A stretch of DNA of 64,000 nucleotides from Eucalyptus grandis (Eukaryota; Streptophyta; Magnoliopsida; Myrtales; Myrtaceae). The translations under genes were made by a program, and so were the position numbers. The stretch spans positions 49,863,127 through 49,927,126 of the forward strand of contig NC_052618.1 of the NCBI RefSeq assembly GCF_016545825.1, given 5' to 3'. Shown here in pieces: positions 10,206 through 22,762 of this stretch; positions within the stretch are counted from its first letter, which is position 1, and the number at the start of each line of letters is the position of its first letter. The notes under the pieces were generated by a model. The model was not told the DNA's origin. It saw nothing but the letters and a program-made list of their open reading frames with translations, and searched no databases.

Positions 10206-13015
10206 GATGCTCAAGGAATTAGTTGAGGTTGGCTCAAGGTGATATTTTTGGTGATCATTAGGCTAGTTATAGAAAAACAAAAACATGAAGATTTTCGGGG
10301 CTTCAACTCATCGTGTGCAATGAACTTATCAGGGAACATCTCCTTTGGACAGTTCAACTTTGCGTTAAAATCCACATTGATCAGGAAATGATAAAATTAG
10401 TAAATGCGGCATCTAGGTAATTGGTTTTGCATGTTCTTTCTTTCCTCAAATGGAAGTAAAGTTAAAGGCTGTAGCGAAGTTTGAAGTTTCAGCAAGTTTG
10501 ATGCAGTAATTAAAGTATAATGTTAGACGTTATTTGGAGTAATGCTAAAGACATTGAGATTAGTGCATGAAATTAAATTATTAGGGGATATAAAAAACTT
10601 TGTCCAAGTGTGACGAGCAAACAGGTCTTTCTCTCTCTCTACACCATTCAAAAGCCACCACCAACTCGTCATCGTATCCATCTTCGTTTTTTAAGATCCA
10701 CTATCCATCTTCAACCAGATTTAGGGCTTGCATGTTTGTATTATTTTTTTCTGTTTATGAACAAAAATTCTATTTTTTTTTCCGATAAAAAAAAAGAACA
10801 AAACGCGTTTGTTTGCGTTTTTGTTCCAAATCTGTTTTTTTGTTCCCGGAAACAAAAAAAAAAAACAAGAAACAAAAAAACTTGTTTCTTGTTTCCGGAA
10901 TAATTTTGAAAAACAAATTTTCTTTCTCCTTTCTTTTATTTTCTTTTATTTTCTTCTTCTCTTTTCTTTGGCCGGCAACCTCGCCGAAGTGTCGTTGGCC
11001 CCCGGCGAGGCCGAGCTTCGCCGGGCCCCTGGCGAGGCTCGGCTTGGCAGGGTGAGCTCGGGCTCGTCGGATCTGGGCGAGCCCGAGCTCGCCCAGCCAA
11101 AGCGAGGCCGAGCCTCGCCCTACCACGGCAAGCCTCGCCGTGGTTGGGCGAGGCCGCCGACCACAAGGAAGAAAAAAAGAAAAAGAAAAAGAAAAAAAAA
11201 TGAAAAATTAAATAAAAATATTAAAAAATTAAATAGAAATTTACCAAATATGTTTTTGTTCTTTTTTTTTATTTCAGAACAAGTTTACCAAACGCATTCT
11301 TCTAGTCAAAAATTGTTCCCCGGAACATAAATAATTTTTTTTATTTCTGTTCTCAAACAATTTTGAACAAAAACACATACAAACGCACCCTTACGATCTC
11401 CAACGTCCCCCACCTTAAAACAATATGTCACTATCCTCTCATAGGAGAAATACATCAAAGATACCAAAAATTATGTATAGCACTCACTTTAATGTCAAAA
11501 AATTTCGTCGAATGCTTAAGTATCAAATCTAATAAAAAAAAATCAATTACTTAATTATGTCTCCGGAGAGAAATTCTAACTAAAATATATATGTCACATT
11601 TATAAATAAAATTTGAATATGAGCTGGCATTTAAAAAAAAAAAAATCTACGTGCATTTCCATGTGGACCTTTCTCCTCATCTCCCTTCACGTCATTCTTT
11701 TTTTCTATTTTTTTCTTCTCTTTTCCCCCTTGTGCACCCTCACTACTTCACGTTGTAAATGGACTCCTCGACCACAACTTCATCGAGGTTCACCCATCGC
11801 CGCCCAAACCTCCGAGCTGTGCCACAACCTCAACAAACGATGCCAAGAATCGATGAATGATATGGTCCAGGCAAGGAACGAGATGGTTCAGATCTATGAA
11901 AGGAGTCTTGTTCAGTCAAGATCGCTTGGTTTCATCGAATTAGAAAGCCATGAAGCACGTCCAGCAATCAATGAATGCCCAGGTTGGACAGAAAACCAAG
12001 AACAAGCGCGCGAACTTCTCCCAGACATTTCATCGAACACCTAAGGGTACAACAACCAGAAAGCATTCAGGCGTGCAAATTCATGCCAGAACCAACCATA
12101 ACCAGAGAAAAACACTAGGAATACACAGAGAAAGGAATGAGCAGGCTCAGAACGCGCGAAACTGGGGCCTGTGAGCCCCATTCCATGGATTCGACAAAAC
12201 AGGGGAAAACGAGCTTGGGCGTATCCTGTGAAAGGAAAGTTGCCAGACGCGATTGCTAGGTAGATTGGAACAAAATGGCTCTAGAAACCGCCTCAAGGGG
12301 GTGAAGGAGGCAACACCAACCGCAATTTGAACTCGCCGAGAATGGATCCAACCGAGCCTCTAGTTTGTAGTCGGGTTTTTCAATGAATCGGCTTCATTAA
12401 CGGCGGATTTTGAGGTGGCTTTGATGAATTTCCCAGATAAGAAGCTAGAGAGAAATTCCCTGCTGTGCTCCATTTTTCCCCATTCATCCCCTTTCCGTCG
12501 ATTGTTCAGCAAGAAATTGATTTTTCTTGTTGGACAAAGTCGTTTTGGATCACGCAGGCAAGTGAAACTTGTTAAATGAAGTCGTTTTTGAGCTTTTTAT
12601 GCTAAGTCAGACCACTGACAAGTCACGTTAGTAGAAAAAAGATCAAAATATTGCCATACCAAATTTCTGACATTTGAGATCGGAATTAATACTTAAATTA
12701 TCGCTTTTTTTTTTTAAAGTAACAATTGAGTGATTTGAAAAAAAAAAATTGGCACCAAAATAAGCGTCGTATACAACTTTTGACACTTTTAGTAAACTTT
12801 TCCCCTCTCCCACTCCTTGCAATGGCTGCCGTTGAGACGTCAACGAGCCCTAACCGGCCCTTGAGGCCTTGATGCTATCGAGGTTGCAGCAAGCGTCCAG
12901 ATTTGGAGGTGCATCCTCCTTATCTAGAGATTCAATCCCTCCACACTAGGTCTAGAGGAAGTGGGATCCGGACCCGTCGTCCTTAGCGGGCAAGTGGTCA
13001 CCATTGCCCATTGGT
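10111..13015. repeat. Segmental duplication, copy B
   Basis: Counterpart of 6634-8875. It is ~660 bases longer because a 667-bp element sits at 10724-11390. The right end stops at ccattgcccattggt and then joins sequence that matches the 3' flank of PR-1b, so a second breakpoint lies near 13016-13045. Confidence 0.9.
10724..11390. mobile_element. PIF/Harbinger (Tourist-like) non-autonomous element
   Basis: A 667-bp insertion flanked by a 3-bp TTA duplication (10721-10723 and 11391-11393); copy A of the segmental duplication has a single TTA at this place, so the empty site is seen directly. The ends are imperfect inverted repeats, GGGCTTGCATGTTTGTA on the left and GGGTGCGTTTGTATGTG (complement) on the right. 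A TTA target and GGG-starting ends fit PIF/Harbinger MITEs. The interior holds foldback words around cggaaaca and a GC-rich core (about 10970-11160); open frames in it are low-complexity and code no transposase. Confidence 0.85.
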
Positions 13016-13044
13016 CTTCCGATTGTTCGTCATATTTTTTCCAA

Positions 13045-13675
13045 TAAGACGACAAATTATCATGTTGAAATAATGCCCCGTTATATGAGACAAGAGCTTT
13101 AGATGCACCAAAATTAAATAACGTCATGTGAATGGCGAAGGCAATTCCCTTCACCGAAGAAAAGTTGATCTCTTTCAAAAATTATTTATTCTTGTTTTTT
13201 CTCGCGATTTCTGATTTTCAAGTGAAGGAATTTTGATCCTTGATCTAACATCCTCAGCTCCAAGCTCCCAAGCATATCACCATCCCTATCAAGCCCCACA
13301 TCACATCGTGAAAGAGAAGCTAAGTATGATCTCTATGGCGCATTTCTCTCTTGAGTTCATCCTATTACATCTTTCAATCAATTCCGGTATATAACAATGG
13401 CCATGTCGACCATATAACGATACATTTTATTCATTAAGCTGATAAGAGTTAAGAAAAAGAATTGGGATAAGACCCACGAAGGAAGTGTCACCTTAGAATC
13501 TAGGTTGAGTTCCTTAAAAAAAATGGAGTCCATTAAATCAGATAAAAATATATAAGAATACGGGACAGGTAGAGTTTATTGTCTGGACTGGGCGGTAATT
13601 CGTCGATAGATTTTATATATTGATGAACTGACCAAGCAAGTATATCAGCTCTAATTAATGGACAAAGTGTTAGTA

Positions 13676-13706
<31 letters not shown>

Positions 13707-15495
13707 TGAGCAAAGAAGTGTTAGTAAGCTTTTGACCAAATAACAAATTAGGTGTCAATGGTCAAATTGCCTAATTTTGTATTCCATTTCAATCCATCTT
13801 ATCTATTGCAGCCTAGTATATTACTTAGAAAGGTCATAGACTCATCATAGCTGGAAAATCCTTACCCGCTATAATTTACCTCAAATAAATTTTCATTTTA
13901 TCTCGAATCACGTTGTTTTAATATTAAGACATAAGAATATGCCAAAATTTGCAGTCAGTGAATTCTAATTTACGAGTTTTATGCTTACGGATTCAGTCAC
14001 CGGAATCGATATGATGTTGTTGTATATAACTTGGTGGATGAAATGATTAACCTATACTTTGGGAAAGTGTTGCGAAAGCTCTAGAAATCCAAACTGTTGG
14101 GACGGTGCAATACAAATTAGATACCTTTATTTGGAAAATTACAAAAAGAAAAAGAGCTCACAATCCGAGCTCGTTAACAAATCCCAGTGGATGACGATGA
14201 TTTTGGTAGATCTAGGCTCTAACATTCATCGGCAGTATTGCGCATGTTAAAAACCAATAATCATTGACTTTAAGGAAGTTTTAACATTATATTTAGTCTT
14301 TTTCAATGAAGTCGTTTGGGACAGAAGTTGGGGCGTCACGGCCCAGCACTAGTCACCAGTGAGCCAAGTTAATCTACGGACAGGCCGATTGTGATTACCT
14401 TACCAATGTTGCTAGTCGAGGTAGAAGTAAACTCCAAACATTTACTTCCTATTTCGAAGAGAAAATCATTCTTTACACTAGAAATTCTGACTTTTTTTCT
14501 TCACAAGTCACAAAATCTGCGCTTTGCATAGGCATACCTCGATATAAATGTTTTATCTGCATATATTGGTATTTTTACAAGTTACCTTTATCCGTGTTAG
14601 CATGTAACCGTAGTTACTTAAAATCTCGACAACGTTGGTACTTGTGTTATTTTTACCAATGTGTTTGGTCTATATCAATGCATAAATACTATTTAAAAAA
14701 AAACACTTACGACTTACGACCCTTAAAAACCGAGCTTCCGAAGGAAGAAATTGAATGTAGTTCTTCATGATACAAGTCAGCAACACACACCTATATCCAG
14801 CACATATTGAGAAGCAATTCTCCATGAAAACAAACTTGAATCAAGCTGGAACTTGTTGATTCTCACCTCAATTGATGAACTAATTCGTCATACCAAAAGC
14901 ATCATCTTCTTGCATAAACATGACAAATCAAGCTTCATCTCCATGGAAACCCCAAAATCATCTTCTCGATTTGTCCCTCTTTCCTCCGTCCCCTTCTTTC
15001 TATTTTTCTTTTTCCTTTTTCTTCTCTCTCCCTTGTCTTGCCTGTCTCCACTACAACAAGGAGACCCAATTAGATTAGCCACCTTAATGAGTCAGTAAAT
15101 CCAATTAACTTTCCAGGTGCCCAAGACAGACTTTAAAACCAAGATATAAAGGACTAACGTATTTAGATGCTTCATTCGTCACTTTCTAGAAATCAACGAA
15201 ACCATGTAAAATTGTTATTCATTATTCAATTTATGAATCCACTTTTATTTCTTAAGCATTTACATAATTTACGTAAATATGAGGTACTTTTCAAATGTTC
15301 GCTAAACATTATATTTACATGGAACCACGAAATCAACCCATCTTATCCCAAGTTGCAAAAATATTCCTTATTGTCATAACCTCATAATATTTCATATCAA
15401 TGTCCACATGTCACTAGGTGTCAAAATTTCAGCCCGCAAACACTATTAATGAGTTACCCTCAATGTTGAGCAAACAAATTATCGACGAACTCACC
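13045..15495. repeat. Orphan copy of PR-1b 3' flank
   Basis: Matches the sequence downstream of PR-1b (from about 39340 to 41308, then pieces to 45660), including gcaagagctttagatgcaccaaaattaaataacgtcat-type words at both places. No PR-1 coding sequence precedes it here. So this is a former PR-1 locus that has lost its gene body. It gives the empty sites for the elements at 41310-42178 and the receptor-kinase stub near 44768. Confidence 0.8.
13665..13733 (-). mobile_element. Extremely truncated poly(A) retro-insertion
   Basis: The 18-bp word aagtgttagtaagctttt occurs on both sides of a ~27-base T run followed by gagcaaag. Read on the minus strand this is about ten bases of element followed by a poly(A) tail between target-site duplications, the mark of LINE-type target-primed insertion. 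Confidence 0.65.
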
Positions 15496-17389
15496 GTCTG
15501 CTTCAGCTTTCCCTTTTCGTTTCCCTTGCAGCTTCATTTCACTCGATTTCTCTTCCTCTCAGCCCACCAAGTTCTTTGTTTCTTTTCTCAAGCGAGGCCA
15601 ACATCTTTGACCGAAGCAAACCCCACGATTTCCTCCACTTCTTCTCTCTCTCTCTGCTTCGTTCTCTGCTGCCAGCACCCACCGAGCTGCCAACTGTCCA
15701 CGATTCGGCCCTCCTCAGTCAACAGTTGAAGACGCTGTTGATCCCAAGCCTCCACCGAACGAGATTTCCTTCCGTGCAGCCGCTCAACCGCAGCTACTCC
15801 TCCCCAACTTTGACCCAGCAACGACGCCAGCTGCTCCACTTCGGTTTATTCCCCTGCAGCAACCGCACATCTCCAACAACTCGGTCAAAGTTTTCCACAG
15901 CAAGCCCGGCTTGTTGACCCCCACGCCGCGCGTCCTCTTCTGCCAAGCGAACCCGCACGTCTTCAAGTTCCTCAGCCTCCTCCGATTCGCACGAGGGCAG
16001 CGAAACAGCCTAACCACCGAAACTGTTTCTTCGTGGCCCACTCCAGCGAGATCAGTCGTCTTCGGCCCATCTCATCCAAGCCCGCAGATTCTTCAGTCAA
16101 CAAACCGGCGGATTCCCCCAGCAAGAAGTCCGCGGACGTTGACTCCTCTTGGTGTGCATCTCCGCCCGTCGTCAGCATCTTCAACGCCGTCGAAGCCACT
16201 AAGCAGGTGCCATCTTCACGTTCGGTCGTTCCCAGCAGCAAACCGAGGCAGCTGCGTTGCCTCTCTCCTTCGCCCGTTTGAGGAATCATCCAGCCCAATT
16301 GAGTCCACGAGCCTAACAATTCGGCCCATTAAAGTGCAGCTCAGACCAGTGTAATTTTCAGCAGCCCATTTGCAGTCCTGCAGCCCAAGAAGGCCTCAGC
16401 TTGGCCCAGGAATTCTGAAGTTCCATTAGGCTTTCTTGTTCCGTCCAATTGAAGCCGAAGATCAGGTCACGTGAAATTCGGCCCAAGCCCACCTGTGGCT
16501 TTGAAGTTCAGCCCGTTAATTCAGCAATTCCGCTGGAGACTTCAGCAGTCCAAGCCCAATAGTTCTCTGTGGGCTTGCACGGCCTGTTGGGCCCAGCCGA
16601 GTATTCGCCAACGTCGCCGAAATTTTGGGGTTCGACCGTCGTCGTGTCGCCGTTGGGGTTTCGATCTTCACTTTGCCAAGTGAGTTTTACTCACTAATGC
16701 CTTCTTAGTTTGCTAATTATACTTAAAGGTTGATTAGATTTAATTAAGTGCAATTAGATGGTTAGATTAGAGTAGATTAGTGATTATTAGATAATTGTGA
16801 TGCATGTTAGTCAATTGGATTGTGCAATTAGCGAGTAGGCACGTAATACTATTTATTGAATGCTTCTTGGGATTTTTCTGACCCTTATCGGATGTTAATT
16901 AGGCAATTAAGGCTTAAATGGAATTTTTAGGAATTAAATATTAATTTTCGAAATTAATTATTTAATTATTTATTCTCCGGAAATTCAACCTGGGATGGCC
17001 GGTGACCGAGATTTTATGCTGATGATCGTGGTGTAGTCTTTTATTTAATTGAGCTTTATATTGTGCTAAATTGAATTTATTGTATTTATTTATTTATTTT
17101 CCGAAATTAATTATTTAATTATTTATTTCCCGGAAATTCAACTGAGATGGCCAGTGACCGGAATTTTATGTTGATTGTCGTGGCACGGTCCGTTTATTGG
17201 ATAATCATTGGTTATTAATTGAAAAATAACCGAACATCGGTTGATAATGCCAAAAATATTTGAGTGGACTATAGAAAATGTGGGAGTTATGGAAAGGAAA
17301 ATATTATATTTTGGCTAAGGTCGATCATATCCCCACACACGGCTATTTTATCAAGAAGGATAAAAGATGGAATGGATTGAATGGTCGGA

Positions 17390-17690
17390 TGGTATACTAT
17401 ATCATCCTACGGGCTCTGATATGTTAGCTTAGCGAGAGCAGTATACTGGTGTACTATATTAGCCTACGGGCGATATGTCAGCTTAGCGTGAGCAGTACAC
17501 TTTATCGGTTTAAAGTGAGCATCGGGGGTATACTATATCAGCTTGCGGGTAATATGTCAGTTTAGCGAGAGCGAGATACCGGTATACTATATCAGCTTAG
17601 TAAGAGCAGTATACCTTAACTCTATCAACTTAGTGCGAGCTATACTATCTATTTGTTAACTTAGAGCGAGCAGTCCTAATATGAACGAAC
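17390..17690 (+). repeat. Imperfect short tandem repeats
   Basis: Roughly five diverged units of about 60 bases containing tatactatatcagc, cgggcgatatgtcag and cttagcgagagcagta. They lie inside the 15496-18469 insertion, upstream of the acidic exon-like frame. Confidence 0.6.
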
Positions 17691-18050
17691 TTATAGATAG
17701 TATGAGATGAGCCGACTAAGAAAGGGTCAAGATGACATGTAATCGGCTAGGTCAATTGATCATTGCATTGATCTAATGTTGTGAGTTGACTAATTGATTG
17801 GAAATGACCATGAGATGGTCCGATTGACATGTAATCGACTAGGTCGATTTGATCGATGCTTCGATCAGTGATGTGATTACTTGGGTGCCTATTGAACTGT
17901 GCTAATATGCAGGTGGAATTTGAGGCCAAGGTAAGTCCTCTGATCCGTACGTGCATAAGCAACCCTAAGGTGTATTAGTTTACTAATCGGGTCTTAGGAG
18001 GTAGAACTTGTTGAGACGTTATCTCAATGGTTATTGAATAACCATTTCAG

Positions 18051-18173
18051 GACCCGGATGAGGAGCCTAAGGAGGACGAATCTGACGAGGAGAATCCTGA
18101 TGAGGAACCTAAAGAGGAGTACGTGGAGGAGGACCCCGAGGATGACCCCGAGTACGACCCGGATGAGGACTGA
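18051..18173 (+). other. Exon-like frame coding a very acidic tail
   Basis: Follows a good acceptor (accatttcag at 18041-18050) and runs 40 codons to TGA at 18171-18173. Twenty-six of 40 residues are Asp or Glu, with DPDEEP-type repeats. An upstream mini-exon may be gtggaatttgaggccaag (from 17913) between an atatgcag acceptor and a gtaagt donor. Start and function are unknown; it may belong to the retroelement-like insertion around it rather than to a host gene. Confidence 0.35.
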
Positions 18174-18589
18174 GATCCTGTCCTGTCTTGTCAAACCTTG
18201 TCTACATGTGAATAGATATTAGATCAAACTTACGTATATATAGTATTGTAGAATACTATGAGATGCGTGTAAAAAGGTGTGGTTGTGAACTTTCGCTATG
18301 AAAAATATGGCCTGTTTTTCCATCCCATTGCTTTATTGTCTGGGGATTTGTAACTACTTTCGCGTGTGCATATTAAAATGAAAATGGTCGGCGATACGTC
18401 CTGGGATATCGCTTTCAAAATTGACCAAAGGTAAGGGATGTGCCCGTGCCTGAGGATCGGGGCGTGACAATTTATGTCCAAAATAGTTTAATAAAGTCAT
18501 GAACAAGTTCAAAATAGTTAGATAATAAAGTGATTTTTGAGGTGAAAAAAATATTTATTTATTTATTTTAAGTCCAAAAAACAGAAAAA

Positions 18590-18984
18590 ATTTGGCTAGG
18601 CTTGAGGGGATGTTTGAGAGGACATTTGTTACAACATTGAAAAGAAAGATAACAGTATAAGAAGTTAAATTTTGTTTAATTGATCCTACCCTTTTATGTT
18701 TAATTCCTATTTTAATATAATATTTAGATTGGTTACCGACTTCACACATTTTTTATGATATGGCCAAGCCACGCAGCCGCCGTGTCATTTAGTAAGAAAT
18801 TTACACGTAACATTACTCTTGAAATACTTGTCTCACTATGCCCACTGAAACATTGCATTTCTAGACACTTGATAAGTTGGGGCAACATTTTTAAATACAA
18901 TGGGTGTTCATGCCAATCCGATGCATCATAGTTCTCAACTGGGGTGGTTAATTTTCCCGTGAGACTATTGGACATACTCCCCTA
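18590..18984. repeat. Shared flank of viral-fossil copies I and III
   Basis: Matches scattered blocks between 25170 and 25960 (for example ttacaacattg(a/g)aaagaaagata and gcatcatagttctcaactgggg). It precedes the same RT/RNase H segment in both places, so the fossil and its flank were copied together. Confidence 0.6.
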
Positions 18985-19560
18985 GTATGTCCAAGAACTC
19001 TTGAATTTTCTTGATCAGAATATTTCTCATAATTAGGTTCAATAGTCTCTTAAAATTTTTAATATCCCATAGATTTCACCCCAAAAGCCTTTTTTTTATG
19101 CATCGTTTACAAAAGCTCTTGAAGAAGAATCCACTCCAATGGAAAAGAGAGCATACCTGTCCAGTTGTGGTGCTAAAAGAGAAATTAATGCATCTTCCCC
19201 ATTGTTAGTTCCTTTTGATGGCAAGCGAATCTTGTGAATTGATGATAGTTAAAAGTTTTGGATAGTAATTTTGCTCGAAGAAATCAAGGAATGAGATACA
19301 TCTATGAACAAAAGAGCATACGGTTTTCACCTGCTGAACTTCACTACCACTCTACATTCAAAGAAACTTTAGCCATCAAATATGAAATAATGAAATTTGA
19401 ATTCAATATGATTGGTTATCATTTCTCTATCAAAAAAAAAAAAAATGTCCTTTCCCCATCCAAAATGAAGTTTAAAGCCAAACTAGTTTCTCATCCTCAA
19501 CTTCTTTGATGCATAGAATAGTTTTCCAAATATTCTTTTGAAACCAAACCCATTAAATGA
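18985..19560 (+). pseudogene. Endogenous pararetrovirus-type RT/RNase H fragment, copy I
   Basis: Plus-strand reading gives the C-terminal connection of a reverse transcriptase (around LLKKNPLQWKREHT, near 19110) and then an RNase H start (IDDS near 19237, VILLEE near 19270) and core (AELHYHSTFKETLA near 19350). Stops and frame changes interrupt it, so it is not functional. The layout RT-RNase H in one reading direction and the words kept fit Caulimoviridae-type polymerases (florendovirus-like relatives are common in plant genomes); a Ty3/gypsy origin is the main alternative. It forms the left edge of the tandem array. Confidence 0.65.
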
Positions 19561-22500
19561 GAGAAGAACCTCCTTGTAAATCTTCTCTGAAGACCCAAAT
19601 AATTCTCATCCTTTTACATCTTTACTTTTGACCGATTGTGAATTGATAGCGTAAGGGAATGGTGAATAGAGCTTCATCAGGGTGATATGCCCAATGTCCT
19701 CCTTGAAAACCACAAAACTTTCCTCATCAGACGACATTTTTCTACAAGTCAAGGAAATAGATACATTTATGAACAAAAGAGTGGACGGTTTTCACCTACT
19801 AAACTTCAATACCACTCTACATTGGAAGAAACTTTAGCTGTCAGATATGAAATAAATGAATTCAAATTCAATATGATTGGTTATCATTTCTCTATCAAAA
19901 AATGAAAGAAGAAAGAAATCTGTCCTTTCCCCATCCAAAATGAAGTTTAAAGCCAAACTAGTTTCTCATCCTCAACTTATTTGATGGGTAGAATAGTTTT
20001 CTAAATATTTTTTTGAAACCAAACCCATTAAAGGAGAGAAGAACCTTGTTGTAAATCTTCTCTAAAGACCCAAATACTTCTCATCCTTTTACATGTTCAC
20101 TTTTGACTGATTGTGAATTAATAGCGTAAGGGAATGGTGAAAAGAGCCCCATTAGGGTGATATGCCAATGTCCTCCTTGAAAATCACAACACTTTCCTTG
20201 TCATACGACATTTTTCTACAAGTCAAGGAAAGAGATACATCTATGAACAAAAGAGCGGACGGTTTTCACTTGCTGAACTTCACTACCACTCTACATTCAA
20301 AGAAACTTTAGCCCTCACATATGAAATAAAGGAATTCGAATTCAATACGATTGGTTATCATTTCTCTATCAAAAAAAAGAAAAATCTGTCATTTCCCCAT
20401 CCAAAATGAAGTCTAAAGCCAAACTAGTTTCTCATCCTCAACTTATTTGATGCATAGAATAGTTTTCCAAATATTCTTTTGAAACCAAACCCATTAAAGG
20501 AGAGAAGAACCTCATTGTAAATCTTCTTTGAAGACCCAAAGACTTCTCATCCTTTTACATGTTCACTTTTGACCGATTGTGAATAGATAACATAAGGGAA
20601 GGGTGAAAAGAGCCCCATCAGGGTGATATGCCCAATCTCCTCCTTGAAAACCACAACACTTTCCTCATCAGACGACATTTTTCTACAGGTCAAGGAAAGA
20701 GATACATCTATGAACAAAAGAGCATACGGTTTTCACCTGCTGAACTTCACTACCACTCTACATTCAAAGAAACTTCAGCCGTCACATATGAAATAAAGGA
20801 ATTCGAATTCAATATGATTGGTTATCATTTCTCTATCAAAAAAGAGAGAAAAATCTGTCATTTCCCCATCCAAAATGAAGTCTAAAGCCAAATTAGTTTC
20901 TCATCCTCAACTTATTTGATGCATAGAATAGTTTTCCAAATATCCTTTTGAAACCAAACCCATTAAAGGAGAGAAGAAACTCCTTGTAAATCTTCTTTGA
21001 AGACCCAAAGACTTCTCATCCTTTTACATGTTCACTTTTGACCGACTGTGAATAGATAGCATAAGGGAAGGGTGAAAAGAGCCCCATCAGGGTGATATGC
21101 CCAAGCTCCTCCTTGAAAACCACAATACTTTCCTCATCAAAGGACATTTTTCTATAGGTCAAGGAAAGAGATACATCTATGAACAAAAGAGCATACGGTT
21201 TTCACCTGCTGAACTTCACTACCACTCTACATTCAAAGAAACTTTAGCCGTCAGATATGAAATAAAGGAATTCGAATTCAATATGATTGGTTATCATTTC
21301 TCTATCCAAAAAAAAAAAAAAAATCTGTCCTTTCCCCATCCAAATGAAGTTTAAAGCCAAACTAGTTTCTCATCCTCAACTTATTTGATGGATAGAATAG
21401 TTTTCCAAATATTCTTTTGAAACCAAACCCATTAAAGGAGAGAAGAACCTCCTTGTAAATCTTCTTTGAAGACCCAAAGACTTCTCATCCTTTTACATGT
21501 TCACTTTTGACCGACTGTGAATAGATAGCTTAAGGGAAGGGTGAAAAGAGCCCCATCAGGGTGATATGCCCAATCTCCTCCTTGAAAACCACAATACTTT
21601 CCTCATCATACGATATTTTTCTATAGGTCAAGGAAAGAGATACATCTATGAACAAAAGAGCATACGGTTTTCACCTGCTGAACTTCACTACCACTCTACA
21701 TTCAAAGAAACTTTAGCTGTCAAATATGAAATAAAGGAATTCGAATTCAATACGATTGGTTATCATTTCTCTATCAAAAAAAAAGAAAAATCTGTCATTT
21801 CCCCATCCAAAATGAAGTCTAAAGCCAAACTAGTTTCTCATCCTCAACTTATTTGATGCATAGAATAGTTTGCCAAATATTCTTTTGAAACCAAACCCAT
21901 TAAAGGAGAGAAGAACCTCCTTGTAAATCTTCTTTGAAGACCCAAAGACTTCTCATCCTTTTACATGTTCACTTTTGACCGACTGTGAATAGATAGCATA
22001 AGGGAAGGGTGAAAAGAGCCCCATCATGGTGATATGCCCAATCTCCTCCTTGAAAACCACAATACTTTCCTCATCAGACGACATTTTTCTATAGGTCAAG
22101 GAAAGAGATACATCTATGAACAAAAGAGCATACGGTTTTCACTGCTGAACTTCACTACCACTCTACATTCAAAGAAACTTTAACCGTCAAATATGAAATA
22201 AAGGAATTCGAATTCAATATGATTGGTTATCATTTATCTATCAAAAAAGAAAAAAGAAAGAAGAAAGAAATCTGTCATTTCCCCATCCAAAATGAAGTTT
22301 AAAGCCAAACTAGTTTCTCATCCTCAACTTATTTGATGGGTAAAATAGTTTTCTAAATATTCTTTTGAAACCAAACCCATTAAAGGAGAGAAGAACCTCG
22401 TTGTAAATCTTCTCTAAAGACCCAAAGACTTCTTATCATTTTACATGTTCACTTTTGACCGATTGTGAATTGATAGCGTAAGGGAAGGGTGAAAAGAGCC

Positions 22501-22724
22501 CCGTCAGGGTGATATGCCCAATGTCCTCCTTGAAAACCACAATATTTTCCTCGTGAGACGACATTTTTTTACAAGTCAAGGAAAGAGATACATTTATGAA
22601 CAAAAGAGCATACGGTTTTCACCTGCTAAACTTCACTACCACTCTACATTCAAAGAAACTTTAGCCATCAAATATGAAATAAAGGAATTCGAATTCAATA
22701 TGATTGATTATCATTTCTCTGTCA

Positions 22725-22762
<38 letters not shown>

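Larger units (their letters stand above)
15496..18469 (+). mobile_element. Retroelement-like insertion with spliced-looking acidic exon
   Basis: About 3 kb absent from the matching flank at 45650, inserted after the shared block that ends near 15490. The right end gggcgtgaca (complement TGTCACGCCCC) is typical of plant gypsy-type LTR termini; the left end lacks a matching terminus, so it is truncated or the boundary is uncertain. Inside: a GC-rich first part (15500-16680), a direct repeat pair (about 16955-17040 and 17100-17190), an imperfect repeat cluster (17390-17690), another pair (17730 and 17830), and an acidic exon-like frame ending at 18173. No reverse transcriptase or integrase is seen. 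Could be a long solo LTR or a non-autonomous element. Confidence 0.5.

Noticed and set aside
10770..11330. Overlapping open frames of 76-173 codons on both strands
   Set aside because: All lie inside the 667-bp Harbinger-like element; they reflect A-rich and GC-rich low-complexity sequence and code no transposase.
13683..13707. Long T runs (here and at 42463, 55150, 62907) as transcription terminators
   Set aside because: They are explained as poly(A) tails of minus-strand retro-insertions, with target duplications at some of them; no Pol III gene precedes them.
15576..16354. Open frames of 82-147 codons on both strands
   Set aside because: GC-rich first part of the 3-kb insertion gives open frames in several overlapping phases with Ser/Pro/Arg-rich composition; no domain and no clear start context.
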